Assembly: GCA_027924585.1 (NCBI GenBank)
Contig: BSBM01000596.1
Coordinates: forward strand, 10,828,501 to 10,892,500
Direction of reading: 5' to 3'
Length of the DNA stretch: 64,000 nucleotides
Origin: Larix kaempferi
Taxonomy: Eukaryota > Streptophyta > Pinopsida > Pinales > Pinaceae
In this document: piece by piece, positions 1 through 10,185 of the stretch
Numbering within the stretch: position 1 is the stretch's first letter
How the letters are laid out: the number at the start of each line of letters is the position of its first letter
Position numbers and translations under genes: made by a program
Notes under the pieces: model-generated
Database searches by the model: none
The model's input: only the letters and a program-made list of their open reading frames with translations
Told to the model about the DNA's origin: nothing

Positions 1-929
1 AGAAGGAAAGCTCAAAAAATATGGCACTCAGGCCAACAACCAACTCAAAACACTTATTGTAACAGCTGTGCTACAATAAGTGGAGTATCAACAGAAATGG
101 TCAGAATACCAACAAGCAGTAGGTTTCCTAAAAAATAAAAATAGTGGACTCACTAGACCAAAAGGAGGTAAGGGAGCATGCAAACACCTAACTAAATAGT
201 ATTTTGACTCAACTAGACATATCCTCTGCAAGGTGATGAAATGCAAGTCAGACAATATGCATAGTAGAGCCAAGTGGCTAAAGATATCCCCCTACCGGGA
301 GGGACACCGGGTAGTCAATCCTAAAAGAAAGGCAACTAAGATACCCCGTTCATGACACGTCTAGAAAAGGTGAATCTACCATTTGGTTCTATCACTGCGG
401 TATCCCCATACAGGGATACCCCGAGAACTGTGAAAGGTAGCCTTCAGTTATTGAATGGATTGCAGTATTCCACTTAGGCCTACGGAACCAATCTGGCGAC
501 TTCAACCCTCCTAGGGGAGAGACCCTCTGATAAACTGGTTGTGACCATGGAAAAAAATACTAGGGTATTTTGGTTCCCTAATGGACAACAGCTATGTCTC
601 AAGTGTAAGCAACCGAGAGGTGTTATTTGGATGCCTATCCCCCCGATCCTACCTAACTACAAAAATTCTTACGTGTTCCCCAAGTGGGGTTAGAATGTTG
701 GTTGTGTTAAGTAGTCTTTTAAGGCTCACTTGAATTAGGTGACAGAGTGTGTGCGTGTGAGATGATGAACCCAAGTAAAAGTTCCACGGAGTGGGCAACT
801 TTCTAAATAAAAATAACAATACATAATTTAAACTTTGAAATGCAAAATTTTCTCTTTTTCAATTAAAATGATGAAATTTAAAACAAAATATTCTGTAAAT
901 GGAACAGAAATAATACTGCAGAAAAGACT
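1..929. other. No recognisable gene; decayed non-coding sequence
   Basis: I find no open frame with recognisable protein similarity here and no RNA gene. Moderately GC-rich text around 280-660 gives way to AT-rich text before the tandem array at 930. It could be the inside of an old LTR, but no LTR ends, PBS or PPT are visible. Confidence 0.5.
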
Positions 930-1510
930 GTAGGGAAGGATGGCTGCAGGCAGGATAGATGGCTGTGCAAGTGCAGAAAATATTGCAGCAAAGTGTTGGG
1001 TTCAAAACAGGAAAAAAGGCAGAAAACAGACCGCGGGAAACAGCTCAACAGTCGCGGACAGGTTGCGGGATTTTGGCCGAAAGATGCAGTCAGGCAGCTG
1101 GAAACAAGTCAAAAGCCGCAGGCGGGTTGTAGGAAAAAGGCTGAAAGCTGCAAACGGGACGCGGGAAAATGGCCTAAAGATGCCGGTGGTTTGCAGAAAA
1201 ATGGCTGAAAGCCGCAGACAGGACGCGGGAAAATAGCTTAAAGACGCCGGCGTGTTGCAGAAAGATGGCTGAAAGCCACAGGCAGGATGCAGGAAAATGG
1301 CCTAAAGAGGTCGGCAAGTTGCAGAAAGATGGCTGAAAGCCGCAGGTAGGACGCGTAAAAATGGTTAACAGCCGTCGTCGGATCGCACCAAACAAGCTAC
1401 TAGCCACGATCGGATCGCAGGTAACAGACTTGAATCCGTCGGCAGGGCACCGGAAACAGTCTGAGAGCCGCGGTCGGATCGCAGCTAAATGCCTGAAAAA
1501 CATGGTCGGA
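930..1510. repeat. Tandem array, 64-bp unit, GC-rich
   Basis: A motif reading (at)ggctgaaagc(c/t)gca recurs at about 1137, 1201, 1265 and 1329, an exact 64-bp spacing. Each unit continues with a gggac.cgggaaaatggc block and a ttgcagaaa block. Degenerate partial units flank the core on both sides (930-1136 and 1393-1510, the latter rich in ggtcggatcgca). The short open frames across the array are a by-product of the repeat. The higher GC and CpG content contrasts with its AT-rich surroundings. Confidence 0.8.
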
Positions 1511-1810
1511 ACGCAACTGCGGGGGGTAAAAGACGCGGTTTACAGCAGCCGAAAGGAAGAAAGAGAAAAATATTGCAGAAAATTGAAAACGCCTAAAACT
1601 ATTAAAACTATAACCAGAAATTCAAAAGAAACCCCAGCGGAGTCGCCAAAACTGTAGCTAGGGTTTTCACTCTAGCTTTTGCAAATGAGCACCTACTAAG
1701 GAGAATGGACTCCTTAGTAGCAGTTCAATAAATAGTAAATTAAAGTAACAAAATAATACGAATTCTAAACTAGCATGAGCATTAATAAACATAACAAAAA
1801 CATGGAAATA

Positions 1811-1925
1811 TGGTGAAGATCTTTCTTTTTTGTATTAAAATTTTACCTCAGGTGTAGAGGTTGGTGAAGTTCTTTCTTTTTTGTATTAAAATTTTACCTC
1901 AGGTGTAGAGGTTGGTGAAGTTCTT
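1811..1925. repeat. Tandem duplication, about 51-bp unit, 2.2 copies
   Basis: tggtgaag recurs at 1811, 1862 and 1912, and the sequence between is almost identical (a tcttttttgtattaaaatt block, then a cctcaggtgtagagg block). It is a local slippage-type duplication with no coding content. Confidence 0.85.
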
Positions 1926-2438
1926 GCAATGGTCCAAGAGGGTTGCTCCAAACTCCAGCTTTGCTCCTTCTCTTTCTCCAAAAGGTTGGAAATGGGCCAA
2001 AAGGGGCACTCAAGGATGAAAGTAGCTCAAGGGTGAGCTAGGGTTTCGAGAGTGATTTTGGCAGAGTAAGGGTGTATTTGACTGTGGATATGAAATGAGG
2101 GGCCTCCATCACCTATTTCTAGGTTTCTAGTGGTGGAGTGCTGGCCCATGGTTTTGGGAACCATATGGTTTAGGTCAGCTGTATAGAGTTTTTTCCTCCT
2201 TTTTCCTCTTTTTCCTCCTTTTTTTATATTTTTTATTCCCTTTCTAGAGGGTTTTTTCTATTTTGGAGGAATTTTGGATTATTTTGGGGGAAAAAGGGGT
2301 TTTTGGAGGCTTTTTTAATGGTTTTGTGGCCTTTTGGAGGCTTTTTAGTGGGATTTTAAGGTTTTGAAGGTAGATATGGTAGGAAATATGGACAAATGAG
2401 TCATGTAATGGGGAAGATGAGGTAGTGAGCACTTTTTG

Positions 2439-2590
2439 GGTGTTAACACTTGATTTGAGCTTGTTGTTTTTGGAATATGTTTTGCCTCCTCCTTGGTGTT
2501 AACACTTGATTTGAGCTTGTTGTTTTTGGAATATGTTTTTCCTCCTCTTGGGTGTTAACACTTGATTTGAGCTTATGTTAACACTCATTT
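2439..2590. repeat. Tandem repeat, 56-bp unit, about 2.7 copies
   Basis: ggtgttaacacttgatttga recurs at about 2439, 2495 and 2551, with ttgttgtttttggaatatgt between copies. The stretch just upstream (2190-2360) is strongly purine/pyrimidine-skewed, with runs of tttttcctcc on the plus strand, but codes for nothing I recognise. Confidence 0.85.
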
Positions 2591-4379
2591 CCATTTTCGT
2601 TTTATTTTTAGGGATGAGTTTTCCCTCGAGCACCTAAAGTTTCAACTATAATCCCATTAAAAAATTTCATGCATATTTGATAAGAACCTAGGGTGATGTA
2701 ATTCATATCTCCTTATTATTGAGGGTATCCTTCCTTGGTTAGACGATTGGATTGCTAAACTAAAGTGAAGCATAGATGATGTTATCTACATAGCCCTCCT
2801 TGGAATTTGCATCCTAACTGAATCCCCCTTTATTTTGATTTTTGAACCAGTAGCTGGTCATAACTACTAAAGAAAAATATCATTTCTAGTTAAGGTACAA
2901 CATGAGGGACAACATAACCGACAAGCCAACAATGGTTCATTTCCGAAGTCTGGTGGGGATTGTGAAGGGAGGATGAGGTAATGAGGTGAAATCCTAATAG
3001 ATATGAGATTGAATAATGGCTAGAAAGAAAGGAGTGTGATTTCACACTAAAAGAGACTAGAGAACTCTATATATCACCTAAGAACTGGAAATAAAGGTAT
3101 CTTTATTCAGATCCACATGAAATTTTCTTTTATGAACTCCCTATTTTTTGTATGAAAGAACCAAGAGATAGTGTGATATAAATAGTACCTATATAACACC
3201 TTAGATAATAGTATGGACTGAGGAGAAGATAGAAGAACTAAGAAATATAGACAATACATGGTTTAGAGATGTTGATTTCTGGTTCTTACGTGTGAAATAA
3301 ATATTTGAAGAGGGCCCAAGTAAATGATTCTTGGAGGAGATCCCATTGTGGGTAAAGATGTTGTTCATTTAGAAGGGGTTAATGACAATGAACCTTGATA
3401 TCATGGCAGTGTAAGCCCTGCACTATGGGGGTGGGGTATGAAGAAGCGGGAGAATAACTAGGCATAGAGATGGATCCAGAAGAGCAGTGACTCCATAGGT
3501 AGAAAACACATGCAAGAAGGGATGAGATAAAGAAGGAAGTTAGAAGAAAGAAATAATAAAAGCAGCCAATGTTGAAAGATAATGTTGATCGGAGGGGAAA
3601 GAAGAATGCCAGAAATGGAATGGCACGCGAGAGTGTGCTTCAAGGTCCTTTGTTCTAGAAGGGTGTGCGAAAGGTAGACAAGAAGAAAGCTCAGAATATA
3701 AGAGACTTTCCAAGAGGTGTGTAATATAATAAAGTGAGAGATTGAATGAGAATAGTGATATGACACCCCTAAAGACGAGAGAAGGAAAGAATCAAGAAGA
3801 TGCAAAAGAAAAGGAAGTGTAGACTAATGGAGGCACTTGCATGATTGTAAGAGGGAATTTGCATCTAGATAGGAGATCCCCTAAGTTCATTACCGTGAGA
3901 ATAAATGCATTAAGAAGTAACCCATGCTTTGACCCAATCCCCCAGTTCCCTTCATCAAATCAAGAAGACCAATTATTACTTGATTTGCATGAGAAGTAAG
4001 TCCTGAAACATAAACTGGAGGAATAAAATATATCCCTACTAAGTAGAATAACCTAGATATACCAAGTTCAATAAATAGTAGTGTTATTCCCAAACAACCA
4101 GTTTCGAATACAAAGAAGAAATTCACCTGTACCTATAAGAATGGTGACAACACAATATTCCACACTACGATTTCCTTCCTCTCATAAGATAGGGAAAAAC
4201 AATGTAGAGAAGAATTGGTTTACCTACGAGGTGATATGAGATGTGAATAACATCACATATGAGGATTCCAAGATCACGCAATAGGATACCACGTCAAGAG
4301 ACAGAGCTCTAACCTAGTATATGAAGTATAAGGGTACTATTTCCGTGTGTCATACCTAATCATTGGATATGATCAAAGC
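2591..4379. other. No recognisable gene
   Basis: The stretch has only short chance frames, the longest being 115 codons on the minus strand at 3458-3805, hydrophobic and low in complexity. It lies directly upstream of the G1 gypsy relic and may include its leader or the gag N-terminus, but I could not match it in any frame. Confidence 0.4.
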
Positions 4380-6670
4380 TAATATTCTGAAAGAATTCCA
4401 GAAGCTGAAGTCTGAGTCTCAATGCATTACTGAGATCAAGGAAATCAAGAAAAGAGATGAAGAGTCCATCTAGGACTATGATTAGCAATTCAATATTCTG
4501 ATGTACTGATTAAGTTTTCAGATACTAGATGTTCAACACCATGAATGGTTCATTGTGGGTATGCTGCCACATATCATAATTCCACTAACACAGCAGAAGG
4601 TGGTTACTCATTCGGATGCCATGGAAATAGAAATAAGTTTGGAAGCGAGTCTTGTCAAGGACTTGACATCATCGGGAATGGCATAGGTGCAAAATTAACT
4701 TACTACATTAACCATGCAACTGCAACAACTATCCACTAGAAATGTAGTAAGAGAGAACATATGGTGTATCTTATGTAGAATAGAATTCCATCATAAAAAT
4801 GAATTCCCAATGTTTAAAAACTATATAGGTACCAGGACACCCAACCCTTTTCCCGTGTCACCTAAATTTGAGTGGTGCAAGATCTGTAAAACTTGGGGCC
4901 ATGCACCTCCGAACTTCTTGATGTTGCAAAAGTACTATAGCTCTCTGCATGGACCGTTATACGAGTTCTGCAAGTCATTAAGACAATATGTGAAAACCTA
5001 TTGTGCTCTGTAATTAATGAAGCATAATAATGTAGATGACTACAGGGTTTAAGGCACAAAATAAAATAAAGGACCCAATCCCAGAGGGCGGAAAGGGGCA
5101 GCGCGCGAAGGGTTTCAAGGCCGTATAAGAGGTTATGGTGGTGGTGGAAGGAAAGTAATTTGGTTTGATTGTGCAAAGACATGACACTTGGAAAGATTCT
5201 GTACTAATCCTTATGTCCTATGCACATACTAACATAGCATATACCATGCAATAAAATATTTCCCAGACTTGTTGAATAAATGGGAGGAAATGGTATCTGT
5301 AATATGGTAACCGCTAAACCAAGGAAGGAAGATATCGAAAAGGGCCCGACACAAGTGAACATACTAAATCGAGGAGGCACTTAGATAGGTAAATATTGTT
5401 GTGCAGAATGCAGTATTGGAATTCCAATGGAGCAGAAGATAAAGAAATCCACACAACCCCCACCAAAGTTTGAAGCAAAGGACCAACTATAGATACTGCG
5501 CAAGGAACAAAGAGTGGCTGAGGAAGCTACGCAACGATAGTAAGACATGCACCAGGAAGATCAATTGCATAGACTACATGAAGTATAATATAGCGGAAAA
5601 ATATTACGTGAGGAGGATCTACTACGTAGTATGTGAGAAGAAGAACAAAGACAAGTTGTGCAGTGAAAATCTATGCATCACAAAAAAGAACAATAGATAA
5701 GGACGCAAAAGACTCACCAGGAATACCTAGTAAGTGCCTTTATGTGAAGTTGCATGAATATATTGAATGATACTAATGTTGTTAATAAATTAACAAATAT
5801 GATTGCAAAGTTAATAATGTCTAAAGAAGCCAAGGAACCTATTTATGTGCCACTTCTTGAAAGGAATGCATGCAGAGTAGGCAAGAAACAAATCGAAAAA
5901 GAGGTCGTGTTATCCCTTGAGTTGGAGGGATTTGAGATGCAATATGTAATGATCGACTTGGGTTTAGTTGATAACACTTTACCTAACAGGACTTGGGATT
6001 TGATGGGGAATCCAAATTTGTTATGGTCTCCCATACAACCCAACTTAGCTAATCAATACAAGTTATTCCCTGCCGGAAGGCTGACTGATGTGGAAGTAAA
6101 TATTGACAGGGTAAAGATAGTGGTGGAATTTGAAGTGATTGATATATTGGATGATGTTGATCCCTACCCATATATATTGGGGATAGACTAGGCATTTTAT
6201 AATAATGACATTCTAAACCTCAAGTAGAGATGCATGTCCTTTGAATTAGAGGAATTGCGAGTAGTGGATCCCTTGGATACCATGGAGGGAGAGAGATACA
6301 CCGAGATGGTGAAGGATGCCATCAAATTGCATGGAAATAAAGAATATATACAATGTCATTGCTGGGAAATAAGATTACATAAGCCCCACTGCAGATGGAG
6401 AGATCAGTTGGCACAGTGTTTGTTCTTTTGACACTTATTTTTAGGATGCAATGGAATCGTGTCAGAGCCTACTATATGAGGTGTCAAAAAGGAGATGTGC
6501 ATGCATTACAAAGTCTATGAAATGGAATGGGTCATAATTGCATGATACAACAATGTTTTATGGAATGGATAAAGTGTATACATTCCTCAAACAAATGCAA
6601 TCTAGAGTCCCAAGGGAGCAACGAGTAAAAGCAATGGATGTCGTAACATTATGATGGTTTGATTTCACAG
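4380..6670 (+). pseudogene. G1: relic of a Ty3/gypsy gag-protease region
   Basis: This decayed plus-strand polyprotein can be read only by moving between frames and through many stops. The gag core is at about 4410-4690 (frames containing HHEWFIVGMLPH and QQKVVTHSDAMEIEISLEAS). A series of zinc-knuckle-like Cys/His clusters follows: WCILCRIEFHH near 4763, WCKICKTWGH near 4876, FCKSLRQ near 4965 and WFDCAKT-HLERFC near 5160-5205, most with a Cys or His lost. The retropepsin-like segment is 5754-6191, with an aspartate at 5955-5957 in MIDLGLVDNTLP and a terminal PYILGID. A downstream segment of the same polyprotein type runs from 6234 to about 6660. No RT is readable. The order and residues fit a Ty3/gypsy-type family that I associate from memory with gymnosperms. 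No LTRs could be paired. Confidence 0.75.
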
Positions 6671-7019
6671 TAAAATATTATGATATTTTTAATTGTATTA
6701 TTTTATTTCAATACTTTCACTTAATTCATAATAAAACATGTCTAATTCATAAGTCTAATAACATATACAATGTTATTCACCAAATAAACATATTTTTCAA
6801 AACCAAACACTTACCTAGTTTATGGTCGTTTTTTCTCATCAATCTATCGTAGCCTTACTTTCCATACAACCCAAGGTTACTTTGTCACAATTTTTTACTC
6901 TCTGAAGTAATTCTTAAGTGTACGTGTAGAAATTATTCAACTTCCCTTGGAATTTCCATGACACCTGTCACGTCCCCGGTCACCTCGATGCCCTTTAGAG
7001 GCAATCGGGGATAACCTTG
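6671..7019. other. AT-rich stretch with a possible LTR-like start
   Basis: It has no coding content. At about 6966 the text tgtcacgtccccggtcacc resembles the 5' end of many gypsy LTRs (TGT..CGTCCCC), just before the 81-bp array. No second copy occurs in the window, so this is only a suggestion. Confidence 0.25.
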
Positions 7020-7770
7020 AAACAACCTGCTAATTTTTTTCTTCCAAACTATCTGCAACTCTGCCATTTTTCACAGCCGCATTGTCTTTGGTCCGCAATC
7101 CACACTCTGCGACATGGAAGTCGGCACCCCAACATGCAACTTCAATAATTACACCTCCGACTTCCGCAATCTGCAATGCGGGAGTCAGGAAGGTGGAATG
7201 GAAAATACATGGCGTCGAAGAAATATGCCTCTGACTTCCACATTCCATGATCCGTGATGTAGCAGTTAGAAAGTAGGAACACCCAATATCCAACCTAAAA
7301 TATTTACGCTTCTGACTTCCTCACTCTGTAATCCGCGATGCGGGAGTCGGGAAGTCGGAATACCAAAAATCCAACTTCAAAGATTTACGCTTCTAACTTC
7401 AGCACTCCAAAATCCGTGATGCAGAAGTCAGAAAGTCAGAACACCAATTTCTCTACTTCGATGAATTACGCCTTTGACTTCCGCAATCCTCCATCCTCAT
7501 TGTGGGAGTCGGAAGTTGGGATTTGAAACTCACAACTATGGAGAAAATTACTCCTCCACCTTCCGCACTCTGCAATCCGGCTTGCGGGAGTCGGAAGTCG
7601 GAACTCCAAATTCATGACTCTAGAGAAATTACTCCTCCGATTTCTGCACTCCGCAATTTGGCTTGGGGAGTCGGAAGTCAGAAATCCTAAGCACCACACC
7701 TAGAATTCACGCCTCCGGCTTCCATGATCTGCAGTCCACACTGCGGATTCGGAAAGTTGGAAGTTGGCCA
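7020..7770. repeat. Tandem array, 81-bp unit, about 8-9 copies
   Basis: The block (g/a)tgcgggagtcggaagtcgga and its variants recurs with starts near 7099, 7178, 7259, 7340, 7421, 7502, 7584, 7664 and 7743, a period of 79-82 bp. Each unit also has a gacttccgca(c/a)t block, so units hold an inverted pair (cttccgcactc / gagtcggaag) that can fold. Units differ by many substitutions, so the array is old. Frames crossing it on both strands are by-products. Confidence 0.85.
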
Positions 7771-9308
7771 CATGGCCCTGTCACTGCCAACTTCTCAAGA
7801 TGATAACTTTCTCATCCTAAGCCCATTTTTGGAAAACCCGGTACCGTTGGAAATCTATAGGCGATCCCTATTCAGCTGCATGATCCTCTTCCACATCCAA
7901 TGACTATGATCCTGTCCTTCTTCCAACCCAAAATTTGGCCCCAAACTTCATCAAGGCCTCTTTACCACTATGTAAGGGGATCTCATACTAATCAGTCATA
8001 TCCTTGCCCTTCATCTGATCCACAGGGGAAGCATGAATACCACAGAAGGGGTGTCTATTTCCTCCCCAAAGTCCTAACTGAACCTTTTGAGCATTCTGGG
8101 CCTTTAAAACTTTTATCCCTATCCACCAATGAAAAAATTTACATATAAATAAAACACATGGATGCAAAACATAGCTAAATTAAACCATATTAACACACAA
8201 TCAGATGCATTTACCAGTATTTCATGATAGGCATAATAACAACATAAAGTATAGGTATTTAGTTCCATTATTTAGCAGGATCAATCTATGAATTCTGACA
8301 TAAACAAACAATCATTCATGTATATAAAATTGGCATAATAAGAGGCAACAAGAGACACTTATCCTTTAATTGAAATCACCAGGAAACTGGATATGGAATG
8401 CAACGTTCTAACCCAACCATAGGTCTCTTCCCAACCTGTATTATTTTAGCACTCAGAGACCACCCGCGAGTTGGGGATATGTATCCACTAAGGAATAAAT
8501 ACTGAGGTCCACTCATAGCCTCAAGCATATTCAATCAGGGTCATCCAACACATAGCTGGTTCTGTTAAGCAAGTGGGAATACAATGAAGGGTTTTCTAAG
8601 TCAATGAGCTCAACCACAGAGCTATAGGAATATCCAATTGGCCTTAGACAGTCAAGGCACCCCTATCACCTCCACTCTCAACCTAAGTAAGGTCCCCTTC
8701 TCTGCTGCACAGTCCCTCATGCGCCCCTTCCCTCAGCGCCAACATGGGAAGGTATGGTTGGTCGTGATCGCTAAAATAAGGATAAATGAGCCTTCACTGG
8801 CTCTACCATGAAGTCTAAACCCCAGGGCCTCTTTCCCACTATGATCTACTCTAATATCTCCTCAGCATTGTGGTCGAATGGCTCTGTCTCACAACTGAGT
8901 TTTTGGCTATCAAATCCGGGTTTCTATATGGTTCCTGGGCCTTCAACACTCTCAAAATCGCCCCAAAGTTCAAGTATATGGGTTCCCCAATGGATTTCAC
9001 TTCCCATGCATATTTTTGAGCGATATTAGCTCTGCAAATCATGGCTTCATCCCTAATCACAATTTTCGGTTCTCTTCCCTCCTGGGTCTGTGTCCCCTCT
9101 CCCAACTGAAGCTTGAATGATTCACCATGGCCTGGGGATGAGCAAAAATGTCCTCATATGAGGGGGAGTGCCTTATGGGTCAAGCAACTCGAGCCCATAC
9201 CCTTCCTTATGGATTTCAGGGATGCCCATACTCCATCAACCTCATGAACATTTTTCTGTAGTCATCCTTACATAGAATTAAATGACATCTAGGGCAGTCA
9301 AAGGTGGG
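7771..9308. other. Unassigned sequence left of copia element C1
   Basis: No gene is recognised. A minus-strand open stretch at 8851-9105 (84 codons, with AQKYAWEVKSIGEP and VLKAQEPYRNPDL) looks more protein-like in composition than its surroundings and may be a coding relic, but I cannot name a family. The rest has scattered short frames only. Confidence 0.35.
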
Positions 9309-9313
9309 TTCCC

Positions 9314-9815
9314 TCTTGAATATTGTAACTTCTAAGAATATTATATTTGTACTTTATTATTCCGGAGATGTTTCATCCCTCCGAGGTAATCCTATTATGT
9401 ATCCGGAGATGTTTATTCCTCCGATGGATTGTGGTAACAAGGGTTATTAGATCCACCATGTGGGGGTCGGCCCTGATTTAATTAATTAGGGGTTATTAGA
9501 CTCCATTGGGAGAGGTCGGACCCATAAGGGAAAAAGTCAGTAGAGAAACTAGTATAAGTAGAGGAGGATGCTCCTCACTTATCTGACACTTACATAGCTC
9601 AAAAAGTAGAGCAATTGTGAGAGAGAGGTCTACATAGGAGGTAGAGAAGGAGCTCTAGTCTTGGAGCACATCTTGTATTTTGGTTGATCATCTTATTGAG
9701 GAAAGCTTTGCTGGGTTTTCTACCCCATGAGGGTTTCCCAGTGTAAAATATTTGCCTATCTTGTGATTATGTTTCTTTTAGTGATCTTGCTAGTCAAATT
9801 AGTTTAAACTTAACA
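9314..9815 (+). repeat. C1 5' LTR
   Basis: It matches 22844-23345 at equal length and ends ...taaca directly before the PBS. U3 holds two diverged copies of a gggttattag...ggtcgg module (9441 and 9489). The TATA box and hairpin near 9553-9580 mark the likely transcription start zone. The rest is R-U5, with an aatattgtaac block at the extreme left. Confidence 0.93.
9553..9580 (+). promoter_or_regulatory. C1 LTR TATA box with adjoining hairpin
   Basis: tataagta at 9553-9560 is the best core promoter in the LTR. Overlapping its 3' end, 9556-9566 (aagtagaggag) can pair with 9571-9580 (ctcctcactt) across a gatg loop, leaving one bulged A. The same TATA-hairpin arrangement occurs in the 3' LTR (23083-23110) and, with an unrelated stem sequence, in C2. 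Confidence 0.6.
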
Positions 9816-9831
9816 TGGTATCAGAGCTAGC
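9816..9831 (+). other. C1 primer-binding site
   Basis: tggtatcagagctagc starts immediately after the LTR CA end. The first 12 bases are the standard plant PBS complementary to the 3' end of initiator tRNA-Met. About 354 nt of leader separate it from the gag ATG. Confidence 0.9.
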
Positions 9832-10185
9832 TTGAATAGAACATCTTTCACAAGGTAAAAATATCTTTCTCTCTCTCTCCCAAAATTAGGGTTTCTGCAA
9901 AAGTTAGTATTTTTGGATTCTGATTGCATGGCTGAATAGCCCTTCTCAAAATCAAAGTTTTGAGCCCTAGATCGAGGTTTTCGATTGGGTAGAACTCTGG
10001 GAAATTCAAACCCTAGTTTGACCAAAAGTGCGATAAACAAGAAATTCTTTGTAGATCCGAAAAGTGAAAAGTTGAAGTTTCCAGAAACATAACACACCAG
10101 TGTTTCCAAATCAATCAAGCACATCTCCTGGTAAGTGTTACTCTATCTCTTGAAACTTCAATCTCTTGGACTTCCCCAAGAGAAG

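Noticed and set aside
930-1236. Basic 98-codon frame over the 64-bp array
   Set aside because: It follows the tandem repeat and has no protein-family similarity; a second frame overlaps it.
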